Shown: positions 1-42,595 of the stretch, in pieces
Layout of the letters: each line of letters opens with the position of its first letter
How positions within the stretch are numbered: the stretch's first letter is position 1
NCBI GenBank assembly: GCA_054601695.1
Contig: BAAHQB010000283.1
Location: 1 to 64,000, forward strand
Direction: 5' to 3'
Origin: Amorphochlora amoebiformis
Lineage: Eukaryota > Cercozoa > Chlorarachniophyceae
DNA length: 64,000 nt
Position numbers and translations under genes: made by a program
The notes under the pieces: model-generated
Databases searched by the model: none
Seen by the model: only the letters and a program-made list of their open reading frames with translations
What the model was told of the DNA's origin: nothing

Positions 1-235
1 TAATTCTAGGGTTAGGGTTAGGGTTATTATTGTCAGAAGAGTTACATATTCCATTAAATCATACCTTTATACCATAACCCTAACCCTAATTCTAGGGTTA
101 GGGTTAGGGTTAGGGTTATGGTTAGGGTTAGAGGAACCCCGAGGAGTTGCTTATTCCATTAAACCATACCCCCTAACCCTTATTCTAGGGTGAGGGTTAG
201 GTTTTGGGTTAGGGTTAGGGTTAGGGTTAAGAGAC
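1..235 (+). repeat. TTAGGG array with a duplicated unique insert
   Basis: Interrupted TTAGGG and CCCTAA repeats. A unique phrase (complement of GGTATG(A/G)TTTAATGGAATA) occurs at about 36-72 and again at 135-172, possibly another exon fragment pair. Confidence 0.85.
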
Positions 236-9754
<9,519 letters not shown>

Positions 9755-9899
9755 CTATATGTATATATATATATATATACATTATATATATATATATATA
9801 TGTACATATATATATATATATATATGTATGTATATATGTATATAAAGTAATTATATCCACCGCGCACTAATAGCATACGGATACAAATATAAGTATATG

Positions 9900-9941
<42 letters not shown>

Positions 9942-10037
9942 CTAACCCTAACGCTAACCTAACCCTAACCCTGACGCTAACCTTAAACCCAACCCTAACC
10001 CTAACCTAACCCTAACCCTAACCCTAACCCCAACCAA

Positions 10038-10110
10038 CAGCATTATAGCCCCACTCCATGGAGGAGCCAATGCTCCTCGGACTACGACATGCTGAATAAT
10101 CTGATCCATA
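10038..10110 (-). repeat. Dispersed 60-bp element, copy 2
   Basis: Inverted relative to the 9496 copy and extended by GCTCCTCCATGGAGTGGGG. It starts with ATGGATCAG, so it could be the first exon of the kinase if that is a separate gene. Confidence 0.7.
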
Positions 10111-10528
10111 CCTAACCCTAACCCTAACCCGAACCCAAACCCTAACCCTAACCCTAACCCTAACCCTAACCCTAACCCTAACCCTAACCCAAACCCTAAC
10201 CCTAACCCTAACCCTAACCCTAACCCTAACCCTAACCCTAACCCTACCCAGCCTCACGAAGTGCAATAACCACCCTATTCTCAACATTCGATGATAGTTG
10301 GCTTGAGTGAAGCTAGGGTTAGGGTTAGGGTTAGGGTTAGGGTTAGGTTATGGTTAGGGTTATGGTAGTTAAGGAACGGTTTAGCTGCATGGAAGTTGTT
10401 TTTCAGTAAGGTATTTGGCTTATGGTCAGGTAGCTAGGGTTAGGGTTAGGGTTAGGGTTAGGGTTAGGGTTAGGGTTAGGGTTAAGGTTTATGGTGAGTC
10501 GGTTGTGATGTATGTGAATAATATATTA

Positions 10529-10590
<62 letters not shown>

Positions 10591-10591
10591 C

Positions 10592-16890
<6,299 letters not shown>

Positions 16891-17112
16891 CTGTATTACC
16901 AAGGGAAATGGTGATATAATTTATATAATATATATATTATATATATGTATATATTACATATATATATATATAATATATGCGCACATATATACTATATACA
17001 CATATATATATACGTATATATATATATATATATGTATGTATATTTTATGAATATATATGTATATATATATATATATATTATACGCACACAGATACATATA
17101 TATATGTCATAT

Positions 17113-17150
<38 letters not shown>

Positions 17151-17299
17151 GTTTTAAAAATGCCACATATCCAAATCCAAAAATAAATACGATGGATTAT
17201 CAATACATGTATATGTAGATTATATATTATATATATATAAATATATATATATATATTTACTTCAGAATTCGGAGAATACATAGTATTTGCATGTTGAGC

Positions 17300-17377
<78 letters not shown>

Positions 17378-17384
17378 TACTTCT

Positions 17385-17438
<54 letters not shown>

Positions 17439-17464
17439 ATATATATATATATATATATATACAT

Positions 17465-17539
<75 letters not shown>

Positions 17540-17540
17540 C

Positions 17541-17577
<37 letters not shown>

Positions 17578-17622
17578 AATATATATATATATATATACAT
17601 ATATATACATACATATAATATG

Positions 17623-17659
<37 letters not shown>

Positions 17660-17660
17660 C

Positions 17661-29457
<11,797 letters not shown>

Positions 29458-29664
29458 TGCTCGCAATCTTGAATGCACGCGTTCGGATTGCGACGAAAAA
29501 GTTAATTTCAATTAGATTAGATATTCTTATATCTGTATATGAATATCTCAGAAACCCCGGCAAACCGGTAATGCCTGTGAATGCCGGGATTCTTTGTGTC
29601 TATTCGGGCCAGAAAAAATACCCCACCGCAATAGATACCATCCACGGCTCCGCAACGCGTCGTC
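29458..29664. promoter_or_regulatory. Divergent intergenic region between nucleotidyltransferase and malate dehydrogenase
   Basis: These 207 bp separate the two start codons, which point away from each other. Unlike the surrounding introns the stretch has no TA or TTAGGG repeat and is of mixed composition. It must hold the 5' untranslated regions and core promoters of both genes, or a shared bidirectional promoter. No TATA box or other element can be assigned with confidence. Confidence 0.5.
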
Positions 29665-30835
29665 ATGTCTTCCCCGAAGCCAATGAGGTATGCAGGCTTA
29701 TGTGTGAGAAGATTGAAGTCTTACCTACTTCTAAAATGTCTGTCTACTTCCAACAGAGTTTTGATTTCCGGCGCCGCCGGCCAGGTTCGTCTTGTGTCCT
29801 GCTCTTGCGTATGATTCGATTCAATGCGTAAGATTCAAGCGCGATGGTGTATGTCATAAGCAATCTCCAAGCCAAATATACCACCGTTTTTGAAAAACTC
29901 CGTGGCAACTGAACGATTCTCCATTTTTCACAGTACAATATCTCCTGATTTCACGTGTATGACTCACCCGAGCAGATTGGGTACTCGCTCATTCCCATGG
30001 TTGCTTCCGGCCAAGCCCTCGGATTCAACCAACCGGTACGCAACTCCGATACATAGTACATGTGTTGTCTTTGTCTCACCTGATAACACATCCAGCTCGA
30101 ACTGGTTCTCTTGGACATCCCTCCTTGTGAAGGGAAGCTTAAAGGCGTTTGTATGGAGGTATATTCCAAAAATCCCTCAACCAGGAAGACCTTTGACTTA
30201 CCTTATCCCCTCGTTGTATCCCAACAGATACAAGACTGTGGTTTCAGCCTGGTTACCAAAATCATCCCGTCGGTTGATGGAAAGACCGCGTTCAAGGACG
30301 TGAACCTCGCCATACTCGTCGGAGGTTTCCCGCGAAGGCCTGGAATGCTCCGGGCTGATCTTCTCAAGAAGAATAGCTCTATTTTCTCTGGTAGTGTTTT
30401 CCGGGCTAAGGAAAGGGTGCGCTTTTGTGTGTGGGAGTGTTGACGGGGTGTGAGTGTGAATGAGTGTGATTTCTGCACAATGCATTTGGATAAACATACA
30501 CAACAAATACGTCCACACCATCTCTCACAAACTAACAACCCTGAAAAGAACTCTAACATCACGATTTCTTCAGGTATGGGTAAGGCTATCGGCGAGACCG
30601 CTGCTCCTGACTGCAAGGTGGTGGTGGTTGCTAACCCTGCCAACACCAACTGCTTGATAGCAGCGATGAACGCTTCCAATCTTCCCAAGGAGAACTTTTC
30701 GGCTCTCACTCGGTATCTAGAGTGAGTAGTGTTTATTTATCTTATCTAGTTCATTCGTTGTGTTGGTGAGAGCCTCGCTGCGCCACGCTTATGTGTGTTG
30801 CATGCAATGAATGTATCTGTGGTAAAGATTTATGT

Positions 30836-30891
<56 letters not shown>

Positions 30892-31180
30892 AAATATATA
30901 TATACATACATATATATAAATATACATATATATATATATGTATATTATATATATATATATATATATGTTCTATTTTTGTATGCGTCAAATAACCTAATAC
31001 GTCAAATATACATACTCATTTTCCTTTAGGCTCGATTACAACCGCGCCAAAGGCCAATTACTCGAGAAATTCAACCTCAACACCACTGATGACATCAAAA
31101 ACGTCATTATCTGGGGTATATGTTTCCCTCACGTTTCTGCCCATCTCGACTATGTATACCAGTCTATGTACATATATATC

Positions 31181-31231
<51 letters not shown>

Positions 31232-31569
31232 GTATACATATAAATATATATAAAATATGTATACAAATATATATATATATATATATATATGCATATGTGT
31301 GTAAACGCATACATTTAAATATACATACTGAGGTGAAGTTTTTATTCGCAGGAAATCACTCAAAAACACAGTATCCTGATGTTATTAACGCCGAGATCAA
31401 AAAGGAGGGTAAATGGACCCCGGTGCTCTCGGTACCCTCTTTTTGATATGTGTATGATATTTACATGTATTCATTAGTTATCGACCTGTGTATGATGTAT
31501 ACATGTATACTTAGATAATGTACATCTATCTTCACGTCTATTACTCTGCATATACATTATATAATATAT

Positions 31570-31667
<98 letters not shown>

Positions 31668-31753
31668 TGTGTGGTGTGCGTGTGTGTATATGTGTATTAC
31701 AAATAGACGTCCAACATTCTTTTCATCGCACTTATTAACCATGTGTGTATATG

Positions 31754-31801
<48 letters not shown>

Positions 31802-32118
31802 TATATATAATATATACATATATATTATATATGTGTGTGTATGTGTTTGTGTATGTGTATACACAACATTTATCAACATATATATGAAAATGTAAATCTA
31901 TATACATATATATATATGTATATTTATATATACAAATGTCAATATAACAAAAATAAAATCCTTTGTCAAACCCGACTTCATTTTCACTTCAGGTCGCATC
32001 CGAGGAAGACAAAAAGTATCTTGCTAGTGATTTCATTACTACAGTTCAACAGCGAGGGGCTGCCGTATTGAAGGTGATTGTTTATCGTGCGTTTACTTGT
32101 ATGTATGATGTATTAATA

Positions 32119-32167
<49 letters not shown>

Positions 32168-32624
32168 CATATATATATATATATAAATCTATATATATAT
32201 ATATATATAATATATATATATATATACATGTTTATTTATATTACACCCCAACCGTAGGCCCGTGGATTCTCCTCCGCCTGCTCAGCAGCCAATGCAGTCG
32301 TAAACCATGTCAATAGCCTCTACCTGGGAACAAAGGAGGGTGAACATGTTGCCATGGCTGTCTGGTCCAACGGAAACCCGTACGGTATCGCTGATGGCAT
32401 CTTCTATTCCTTCCCCGTCACCTGCAAGGTACACTTTAAATTTGTACAATGTGAATGGGTATTGCTCTAATACTATGTATATATATATATATATATAGAT
32501 ATATATATATATTATATATATATATATAACATATATATTTATAAATATATATATATATGTGTGTGTGTGTGTTTTTTTGTGTGTGTGTGTTTTTGTGTGT
32601 CTGTGTGTGCATCATGTATATTAC

Positions 32625-32680
<56 letters not shown>

Positions 32681-32749
32681 ATGTATGTGTGTATATATAT
32701 TTATACATTTTTTTTTTTATATAATCATGTATATATGTGTATATATATG

Positions 32750-32780
<31 letters not shown>

Positions 32781-32875
32781 ATGAGAGAGTCGTGAGAGAT
32801 ATTCGCCGTGTAACACGCCCATTGGTATTTACAAAATATCTACATTTACATAAACATGTACAATATACAAATACA

Positions 32876-32951
<76 letters not shown>

Positions 32952-32978
32952 ATATATATATATATATATATTCTATAT

Positions 32979-33013
<35 letters not shown>

Positions 33014-33294
33014 CCTGAGGGAGACAGAGAGTGCATGTAATAAGTACATGGATACTTACGATCAATGAAAGCATATGTAACGGCATTGCAATTATATCAA
33101 ACGGGGGTTTAAACCCGTGAGAGATTACGTTTTTAGATCTATACGTTGAAACTTGCGGGAATGTGTGGTTGTAGATTTTATGTGTGAAGGCAGATATTCC
33201 TGTGTGTTTTAGGGAGGAAAATGGAGTATCGTTGGGGGGATTAAGAATACTGAGGCTGGAACTAAGCTTATGAAGGTATGTATGTGCATATGTA

Positions 33295-33331
<37 letters not shown>

Positions 33332-33396
33332 CACAAACACACACACACACACACACACCACACATGTACATGGTATCTAACTGTACATATAAACAT

Positions 33397-33441
<45 letters not shown>

Positions 33442-33539
33442 CATATAACCCGATTATTTCCGCTCATCTTCACTGTCCTGCGCCACAGGCTACTGAGGCC
33501 GAGCTCCTTGAGGAGAGAAAGGTCGCTCTTGGGAAGTGA
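29665..33539 (+). CDS. Malate dehydrogenase, cytosolic type
   Basis: Interconverts malate and oxaloacetate with NAD(H). Twelve exons give 335 residues, close to the usual 330-335: 29665-29687, 29757-29784, 29976-30035, 30096-30158, 30228-30390, 30574-30712, 31030-31115, 31352-31431, 31993-32073, 32258-32428, 33213-33275, 33489-33539 (TGA). Every junction is GT-AG and in frame. Visible signatures: dinucleotide-binding GAAGQIG (13-19), [18 protein letters not shown] (mobile loop with substrate arginines), VVANPANTN (131-138), [10 protein letters not shown] with Asp161 and Arg164, [13 protein letters not shown] with catalytic His190, and [12 protein letters not shown]. These fit the eukaryotic cytosolic branch. 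There is no N-terminal targeting extension. Introns 6-10 contain TA microsatellites and intron 8 also a GT repeat. Compared with the neighbouring genes it is fully intact and has no truncated exon copies. Confidence 0.96.
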
Positions 33540-34434
<895 letters not shown>

Positions 34435-34508
34435 AGAGAGCGACAGGACTTGAACCTGCAACCTTCGGGTTTGGAATCCGCTGCGCTACCGAATTGCGCC
34501 ACGCTCTC
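34435..34508 (-). tRNA. tRNA with CCA anticodon (Trp by anticodon, Cys-like body)
   Basis: Read on the minus strand, a 7-bp acceptor stem (GAGAGCG with CGCTCTC), a GCGC D-stem, loop TTCCAAA with anticodon CCA, and a T-arm with TTCAAGT. The T-arm pairs GCAGG with CCTGT. Position 73 is T and a run of Ts follows, a good Pol III terminator. The body is nearly identical to the GCA tRNA at 34601-34674. The anticodon stem is weak here, with mismatches at 27-43 and 31-39. It may be a real Trp tRNA, a mischarged variant or a pseudogene. Confidence 0.75.
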
Positions 34509-34518
34509 GCTTAGCTGT

Positions 34519-34589
34519 TCTCCCCAGTTGGAATCGAACCAACGCATCTTGGGCTACAACCAAGGGTTCTACCACTGAACTATAGGGAG
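34519..34589 (-). tRNA. tRNA-Tyr (GTA anticodon), without intron
   Basis: Minus strand: acceptor CTCCCTA pairs with TGGGGAG, giving the C1-G72 pair typical of eukaryotic tRNA-Tyr. D-arm is GTTC/GAAC, anticodon stem CTTGG/CCAAG is perfect, loop TTGTAGC carries GTA, and the T-arm has TTCGATT. The discriminator is A. Eukaryotic tRNA-Tyr genes usually carry an intron next to the anticodon; this one has none. Confidence 0.87.
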
Positions 34590-34600
34590 GGATGGGGTCA

Positions 34601-34674
34601 AGAGAGCGACAGGACTTGAACCTGTAACCTTCGGGGTTGCAACCCGCTGCGCTACCAAATTACGCCACGCTCTC
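34601..34674 (-). tRNA. tRNA-Cys (GCA anticodon)
   Basis: Minus strand: acceptor GAGAGCG with CGCTCTC, D-stem GCGT/GCGC, anticodon loop TTGCAAC with GCA, T-arm ACAGG/CCTGT around TTCAAGT, and discriminator T (U73), the Cys identity base. Pair 27-43 is G-A; the inner four pairs of the anticodon stem are good. Only a short T run follows directly, unlike in the sister tRNA 93 bp away. Confidence 0.88.
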
Positions 34675-34993
34675 GCATTTCAACTTCTCTGTAATTCCGT
34701 GCATATTCCGTCAAACCCGGATCCATGCCGCGAAAAGGGTCCACAGATTCTACGACATTTTCCAAGCGACGACTGTGACATGATAGGGTGACAAATTCGA
34801 TGAGACTGTGACCTTACAGAGTGACAATGTTATGACCCTGTGACAAGGTAAAGTGACAGTCTAACCCGGAACCCAAATGCATGACAATTTCCGAACGCGG
34901 TTGACAGAATCGCGGTGGCGTTCTGCGGGCATCCTACTCTGTCTTCTGACGTCTCCTGTGGGTCGAAAGGGCCATTTCCGACGAGTATCACTC

Positions 34994-35444
34994 ATGGCCT
35001 CGCCATCCTTTAGCGAAAACCTTGCTGGAAACTCGAAATTCGATGATTATGACCTCGTCGCCGGATTCTACTCCGAGCTAGCGGAAGCCATCTCTGGGGC
35101 TGGTGGGCTCTACAGAGTGCCCGACGAGGCCGAAATGAAGTCAGATATCATGATGATCCGACGTATCGTATCAAGAGAGATTCCGAGGGAGAAGCTAGAG
35201 CTCATCCGCGAGAACCTTGCGAAGAACGTTAACGCGGGAGCGCTCGAGGCGGGAACGATTGATGTCGGACTTCCAGGGGCCGCCTATTATTCAACCGCCG
35301 CCGGAGGAATCCTGAAGGTTCTTCGGGAACTGAACGGGTTGAGACAACGAGAGTCCAAGGCCTCGGAGGAGGTGAAGAGGGGTGGGAAGGAAGGTTTGTA
35401 TAGGTGTTTTTGGGTGTTATTTGTGTGTGAATGTAATATTTATA

Positions 35445-35489
<45 letters not shown>

Positions 35490-35511
35490 TATATATATAT
35501 ATATGTGTATA

Positions 35512-35551
<40 letters not shown>

Positions 35552-35648
35552 TATATATATATATATATATACATAAATATATATATAATATTATGTATAT
35601 GTAGGTGTACATGCACAAATAAATGTGCACATAAACAAGTAACAAATG

Positions 35649-35701
<53 letters not shown>

Positions 35702-35751
35702 ATATAATGCTTATATAATATATGTATATACTATGCATATATACATATATA

Positions 35752-35783
<32 letters not shown>

Positions 35784-36450
35784 CAATTCAAAACCAGCCA
35801 AACACCCAATTTCCAAACCCTCCACCCTCACCCCGCTCTCCCTCAAAATTGCAAGAATTATCGGAGCAAGCGGAGGAGCGACCTCCGCCTTCCTAATGCT
35901 CGCATCGACCTTGGAACCAGAATCCGAACAGGACACCTATGCAACCAAGATGTCCTACCTCTTCCTCATCGCATACACCCTATACGCGCGGGGGCAGTCT
36001 CAGGGCCCTGGGAGATTTATAAATGGCTTCTTCCAGGGGTTTGCCCAGACGAATTTCTGGCGCTACCTCTACGACTACGTTCTGAGTCAAATGCCCGGAA
36101 ACGAGCGGCTATGGAAGGCTGTGAGGGACAATCTGTACATATCTGTGGTCGATGACATTGTCATCAACTGGGGCGGGAAATGGAGGTAGCACTTGGTGGG
36201 CTAGGCCTTATCGGGCTAGGGTTAGCGATGTTTTACCTAATCCTAACCCTACGCTGCATACCACATATACCTACCATAACTTGAACGGAACGCTCATCCT
36301 AATCCTTACAGCTAATTCGAATTCTAACCTGCCCAGGTCTCCGTACAATAATTATGTGTTTCATGAGTTCAAGACGAGGGGGCAGCTAGTAGATGCTCTC
36401 GTCGCGACGGGAGAAGCCTCTGTGAAGGGTTTAATAGGTTGCTTCAAATG

Positions 36451-36481
<31 letters not shown>

Positions 36482-36557
36482 GTATACATATAAATATATA
36501 TATATATATATGTGTGTGTGTAAATATATATATACATATGTTATTATATAATATATG

Positions 36558-36588
<31 letters not shown>

Positions 36589-36613
36589 TATATACATATT
36601 TATAATGTACATC

Positions 36614-36646
<33 letters not shown>

Positions 36647-36791
36647 TATATATATAATATATAATATATAATATATATATGTATATAGGTATATACATAT
36701 ACATTTTAAAAATATATACATATATAGATTATATATATAGATATTATATATATATATATATATTTATTTATAATGTGCACTATTCGATATA

Positions 36792-36832
<41 letters not shown>

Positions 36833-36924
36833 TATATATATGTGTGTGTGTGTGTATGTATATGTATATACATATAATATGTATGTAGATATATGAACAT
36901 ATATAAATATGTATATATTGTATA

Positions 36925-36966
<42 letters not shown>

Positions 36967-37016
36967 TATATGTATATATATTATATATTATATTATAATG
37001 TGTGAGTGTTTTCATA

Positions 37017-37052
<36 letters not shown>

Positions 37053-37088
37053 AACATTTATATATATGTAAACATTTATATTTATTTG

Positions 37089-37150
<62 letters not shown>

Positions 37151-37283
37151 GTATATATATATATAAATATATGTATATGTATGTAATACATATACACATA
37201 TATGTATATGTATATATATACATATATATATATTGCATTTGCATAAATATATGTACGGTGAAAAATATACTTGTATTTACAAT

Positions 37284-37328
<45 letters not shown>

Positions 37329-37357
37329 TATATATATATATATATGCTTGTGTGTGT

Positions 37358-37424
<67 letters not shown>

Positions 37425-37939
37425 ACATATAGTATATATATATATATGTACATATATATATATATATATACATATATAAAATATATGTATGTATATATAC
37501 ATATATATATACCAATATATACTTATAATATACGTATATTATATATGTATATATATATATATATATATATAAGCATGTATAAACCAGATAAGTACACACC
37601 TACACATTCGCGCACACCCATACATATAGAAGAGAATAGAAGTCATAAACACGATATAGGCGGTATTCGCATGTCCGACCTCCCTGCGTTCAAGATTCAA
37701 GAATCCAAGTGTCCAGAGTATGCTTATATATATATATATATATATATATTATGTATGTATATATGTATATGTAATATATGTAAATATATATATATATAAT
37801 GTATATGAATATATATGTAATATATACAAATATAAATGTAATATTACACAAATATATATATATATATATGTAATATATCTAAATATCAGTGAAGTATACT
37901 TAGATGTATTTACATGTGTAATGTATATCGATATATACA

Positions 37940-37985
<46 letters not shown>

Positions 37986-38023
37986 ATATATACACATATA
38001 TGCATATATGTGTCATTACATAC

Positions 38024-38087
<64 letters not shown>

Positions 38088-39630
38088 AAGCGTACAAAGG
38101 TCTAACCTACAGACTCTCTTGACAGCCAAACTCAGTCATTGGCCGTATGAGTGTCTTGAAAGTCAAGACGTGAGTGTCTTGACAGTAAAGACGTGGATGT
38201 GTTCACAGTTAATGTGTGTGATGTCTTGACAGTGAATATGTGTGGGTGTATTCGCCAATTTACAAAGGTCTAACTTACGGACTCTCTTGACAGCCAAACT
38301 CTAGCATTGGCCTATGGGTGTCTTGACAGTCAAGACGTGGGGTGTCCACACAAATCATGCTCACCCCTGAAAACCATCTAGGAAACATAAAGGGAAGAAA
38401 TTCCACCTCCCGAACACATATCACGACGGTGGAGCCCCCATTTTCACGTTCCCAGACGACAATTCGAAGACTAGATCACTGTAAGTGTTCATGTGTTTCT
38501 CCCCCGTATGTGTGTTTCTGTGCGTGAGAAGGAACATATTCTTACGCTAGCCAACGGTGTGTGTTTCTACTGTGCGTGTGTTTCTACTGTGCTTGTGTTT
38601 TTTTGGTCTATGTGCGTGTGAAAGCGTGCCTATTCTAACGTTATTTGACAACGATTTAGAGGTTGGATCAGGTTATGTATCACTGTATGTATGTGTGTGT
38701 TTGTACTCTATGTGTATCTTTGCGGTATGCGTGTGTGTGTGTGTATGAGGTGCGTGTTCTTATGTTAGCCGGCGATAGGATGAAGATTAGATTACGTTTT
38801 GTGTGGCTTTATGTGTGTGGGGATTTGAAAGGATCTATTTTTACGTTATCCACACGGTGAGTTAACGCCTCCATCCGTTTTTTTATTTTTTATTTTTTTT
38901 TTTTTTTAATTTTTTTTTTTTCTTTACTCTTTACTCGTTATCCCATCCCTCCTCTCCTCTCTCTCTTTCTTTCATTAAATACTATGTATTGCATATACGT
39001 ATATATCACATATATAATATGTATGTGTATGATGTATGTGTTTATGTATGTCCAGATGTCTTCGTAGATCTATGAGCATATACATTATACAGATATATGA
39101 GCATATATGTACATGTGTATATAATACACATGCACACAATATATAATGTATAAACAATACAATTTAGAAAAATACACACACACACACACACAACACACAC
39201 CTACCCCCATATTCACCTAAACTCAACCCAAACCAGATTCCTCTTCTTCCGCACGTGGCCAACAAACTCCATCCCCACCCCCCCCTCAAAAGCCCTCATC
39301 ATCCAGCCAACCGACGTCGAAACTCTCTACAATTGGGGTACATCTGTAGCTCTTGACACCCTCTCCTCCCCCCTCCTCGCCACGGCCAGTGACCCCAGCG
39401 CGCCATATGACATGTATCTGGCTGAGTTTGGGGAATTTCAGGGGGGGGAGGGGAAGGGCGTGAGGGTGGGAGGGAGAGATATGGGGGTTGGGAAAGGGAT
39501 TGGGGCAGTTTTTGGAGGGAGGGAGACGGTAGTTTGTGAGTGGGTGTGGTTTTTTTTTGTGTATGTGTTGAGGTGTGCGTGTGTGTGTGTGTGTTTTGCG
39601 TGTGTGTATAGTGTGTTTGCAAGTGAGTGA
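34994..39630 (+). CDS. Patatin-like phospholipase / acyl hydrolase
   Basis: Six exons: 34994-35403, 35856-36185, 36337-36437, 37660-37717, 38382-38480 (donor GTAAGT) and 39237-39630 (TGA). Phases agree and give 463 residues. An in-frame upstream ATG at 34877 would add 39 residues that look like a possible targeting peptide. Patatin hallmarks: a glycine-rich segment [17 protein letters not shown], the nucleophile elbow [10 protein letters not shown] (GxSxG, Ser142), and the catalytic Asp in YHDGGAPIF (Asp315), followed by TLYNWG as in other family members. Such enzymes cut acyl esters of membrane or storage lipids by a Ser-Asp dyad. The first donor (AG|gtgttt) is weak but is the only one giving the right phase. 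The last 60 or so codons become low in complexity (G- then V/C-rich), so the true end may be a donor near 39460 leading to exons not found. Confidence 0.82.
38094..38345 (+). repeat. Imperfect tandem duplication inside lipase intron
   Basis: About 75 bp starting ACAAAGGTCTAAC at 38094 recurs at 38262 with a few changes. Between and after them the phrase GTCTTGACAGT(C/A)AAGACGTG recurs several times, partly as its own inverted complement (CTTGACAGTCAAG). It lies just before the exon with the catalytic Asp. Confidence 0.8.
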
Positions 39631-39734
39631 ATGTGGGCATGTTTGTATGTGTTTTATATGTTTGTATGAATGAATCTATGTAGTTTAGATTGATGTATGT
39701 ATTTTGGATGGATGGATGTAATTGTGTAGATATT

Positions 39735-39778
<44 letters not shown>

Positions 39779-39822
39779 TATATATATATATGTATTATAC
39801 ATATGTGTGTATATATTTACAC

Positions 39823-39886
<64 letters not shown>

Positions 39887-39991
39887 CATATATATATATA
39901 TATATTATGCTATACATACATATTTTTATACTATATGTGTTATATAGGTTCATGTCATATATAATATACATATATATATATATATATTATG

Positions 39992-40031
<40 letters not shown>

Positions 40032-41210
40032 TATACGTGTTACATAGGACATAGGTTCATGTTATACATATATAATATATATATATATATACGTATATAT
40101 ACTTATATGTATGTATACGCGTAAATATAGTATTATATTTGAAAGATCTTTACAATTGTACTCACCTCCAGTTTTAGAATGTAACTTCACCTTCACAACT
40201 GTTCTGTGAAATTGATATCAATACTGTCTTACCCACAATAAAAGGGCTTTGGAGTCCGATTTCGAGGAAGTTTCTGCGCAATCCGGTCCGGTATCGTGCG
40301 GAATATCGACTTAGCCTAAATAGACTACTGCTCTTCAATGATTGAAGTTCACATGCCGCATAGCATGCATGTAACGTTATATATACTAGACTATAGTCTC
40401 AGAAGAGGCTCGTTACATGAGACTTATTCACTGCAGCCGCATGCCTGGCAGTCTATATTGCAATTAATAAATGATTGTAGGGTTTTCCCAGAAGTTTGCA
40501 TCTCGATCCGATGACCTCACTAACTATAGTAATCTAGGTAATAAACACTTGATACACTAAACTTTGGGTTGAAGATAGAAAGAGCTTCTAGAGCTTCGAG
40601 AACTCTACTAGCTCTAGGAACTGGTCACTAGGTCACTGGTTAATGATCTAAGATCAAACATTCATTCTAGTCATTGCATGACCCGTTGGTTATATATATC
40701 TAATATATATCTATAGGTATCTCATACACGGTCTAGACGGCAACCTAGGCAACTTATCGGTACGGGTACTACTCTAGACTACTGGTACTACCTAGACTAC
40801 AATGATCACGGATCTAGATCACATATACGATGTGGTATTTGCCCTGATGATTTGTCACACTGTTCTTGAATTCAAAGTGGCTTAGCTTTCTCAGCTGCAC
40901 TAGCATTAATTATTATTTCCAGTATTTACTATTTGGTCGCTCGGAGCTAGAGTTATTAGTTTTCTCTTCCTTCAGCCTTGGGGTCGTACTCCGGCGTGCC
41001 AGGTCCTCTGTACTTGTGCAACGGGCTTCTCTTCGCGTCGGATCCATAAAACCATCTGAATTAGCACAGTTTCTATCAGATCATACGTTGGCTGTCTTGG
41101 TTTCATTTATCCATATATAATGATAGAAAAATGCTAAATGATGTAGAAAAAGGAAAGCAGAAAATGCCACTGGTATGTGCATTTAATATAATAAAATGAA
41201 GACCATATTG

Positions 41211-41244
<34 letters not shown>

Positions 41245-41265
41245 CATATAAATATATATATATAA

Positions 41266-41331
<66 letters not shown>

Positions 41332-41357
41332 ACAAATATATATTTATATATGTGTTA

Positions 41358-41453
<96 letters not shown>

Positions 41454-41775
41454 TATGTATATAAATTGTTGTCTATCACTACCCATTTCCGAGTTTCTCT
41501 GCCTTCTCTGTCACGAGTGTGAGTGCGCATAGCGCTCCTGGATAATTAGGTTAAGGTTTGGGTTATTAGGTTCAACAGTTCGCTACCACATACAATGTAA
41601 ACTTGGTCAATATATTTATATATATATATATATATATATTTATATACATACATATATGTATATATATATACATATTTATTCATAAATATATATGTATAGA
41701 AGTTTTGATGAAATCTATCAGATTTATATATACATATAGACACAAATATAGCATGATAAGTACATATATATATAC

Positions 41776-41822
<47 letters not shown>

Positions 41823-41848
41823 GCATATGTGTATGTATGTGTATACAT

Positions 41849-41888
<40 letters not shown>

Positions 41889-41958
41889 TTACATGTTATA
41901 GATTAATATATACTTACATACATACATATATATGTATATATATGTGTATATATATATG

Positions 41959-42040
<82 letters not shown>

Positions 42041-42147
42041 TTGTCATACGCATATGTAAATATACTTTTTCCACACATAACATGGAAAAATACACACACA
42101 CACACACAATACCACTCAATACATACAAACATAAATTCATTCCCTAT
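39631..42147. other. Gene-free region between lipase and dehydrogenase
   Basis: TA microsatellites lie at about 39740-40110, 41210-41450 and 41600-42040. Between them, 40130-41190 is about 1 kb of unique mixed sequence without an open, splice-bounded island. Nothing could be assigned. It may hold the ends of the two converging transcripts. Confidence 0.55.
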
Positions 42148-42524
42148 CTAAACCCCACCTTCGTAAGGAGTCTTAGCGCCCAACTCCTTCGCTGTTTTTC
42201 CCTTCTGCTCGACCATAGGTTTTACAAGATCTGTAGCAATGAATCCCGGTGTACACGCATTTACTATCAGGCCCTTGCTTTCTCGTGCGAGGGCGATTGT
42301 GAGAGCGTTGACAGAGGCCTTCGAGATGCCGTAGGGACCTCCCGAACCGAGGCCAGCGTCCGTGAAGGCTTCGGCCTTGCAGGGGTAGAGCTTTTTGCAT
42401 GAGGTGTAGAAGTTTTCGATGTCTTTTAGTGTGACCTGTTTATATATTATATATTATATATATATATATTTATATATATATATATATATCTTTATATATT
42501 ATATGTATACATGTACATTTATAT

Positions 42525-42555
<31 letters not shown>

Positions 42556-42559
42556 AATA

Positions 42560-42595
<36 letters not shown>

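Noticed and set aside
40866-41120. 84-codon open frame in the unique stretch at 40.9 kb
   Set aside because: No family match, no splice-site context, and residues rich in Leu/Ser as expected by chance in this composition.
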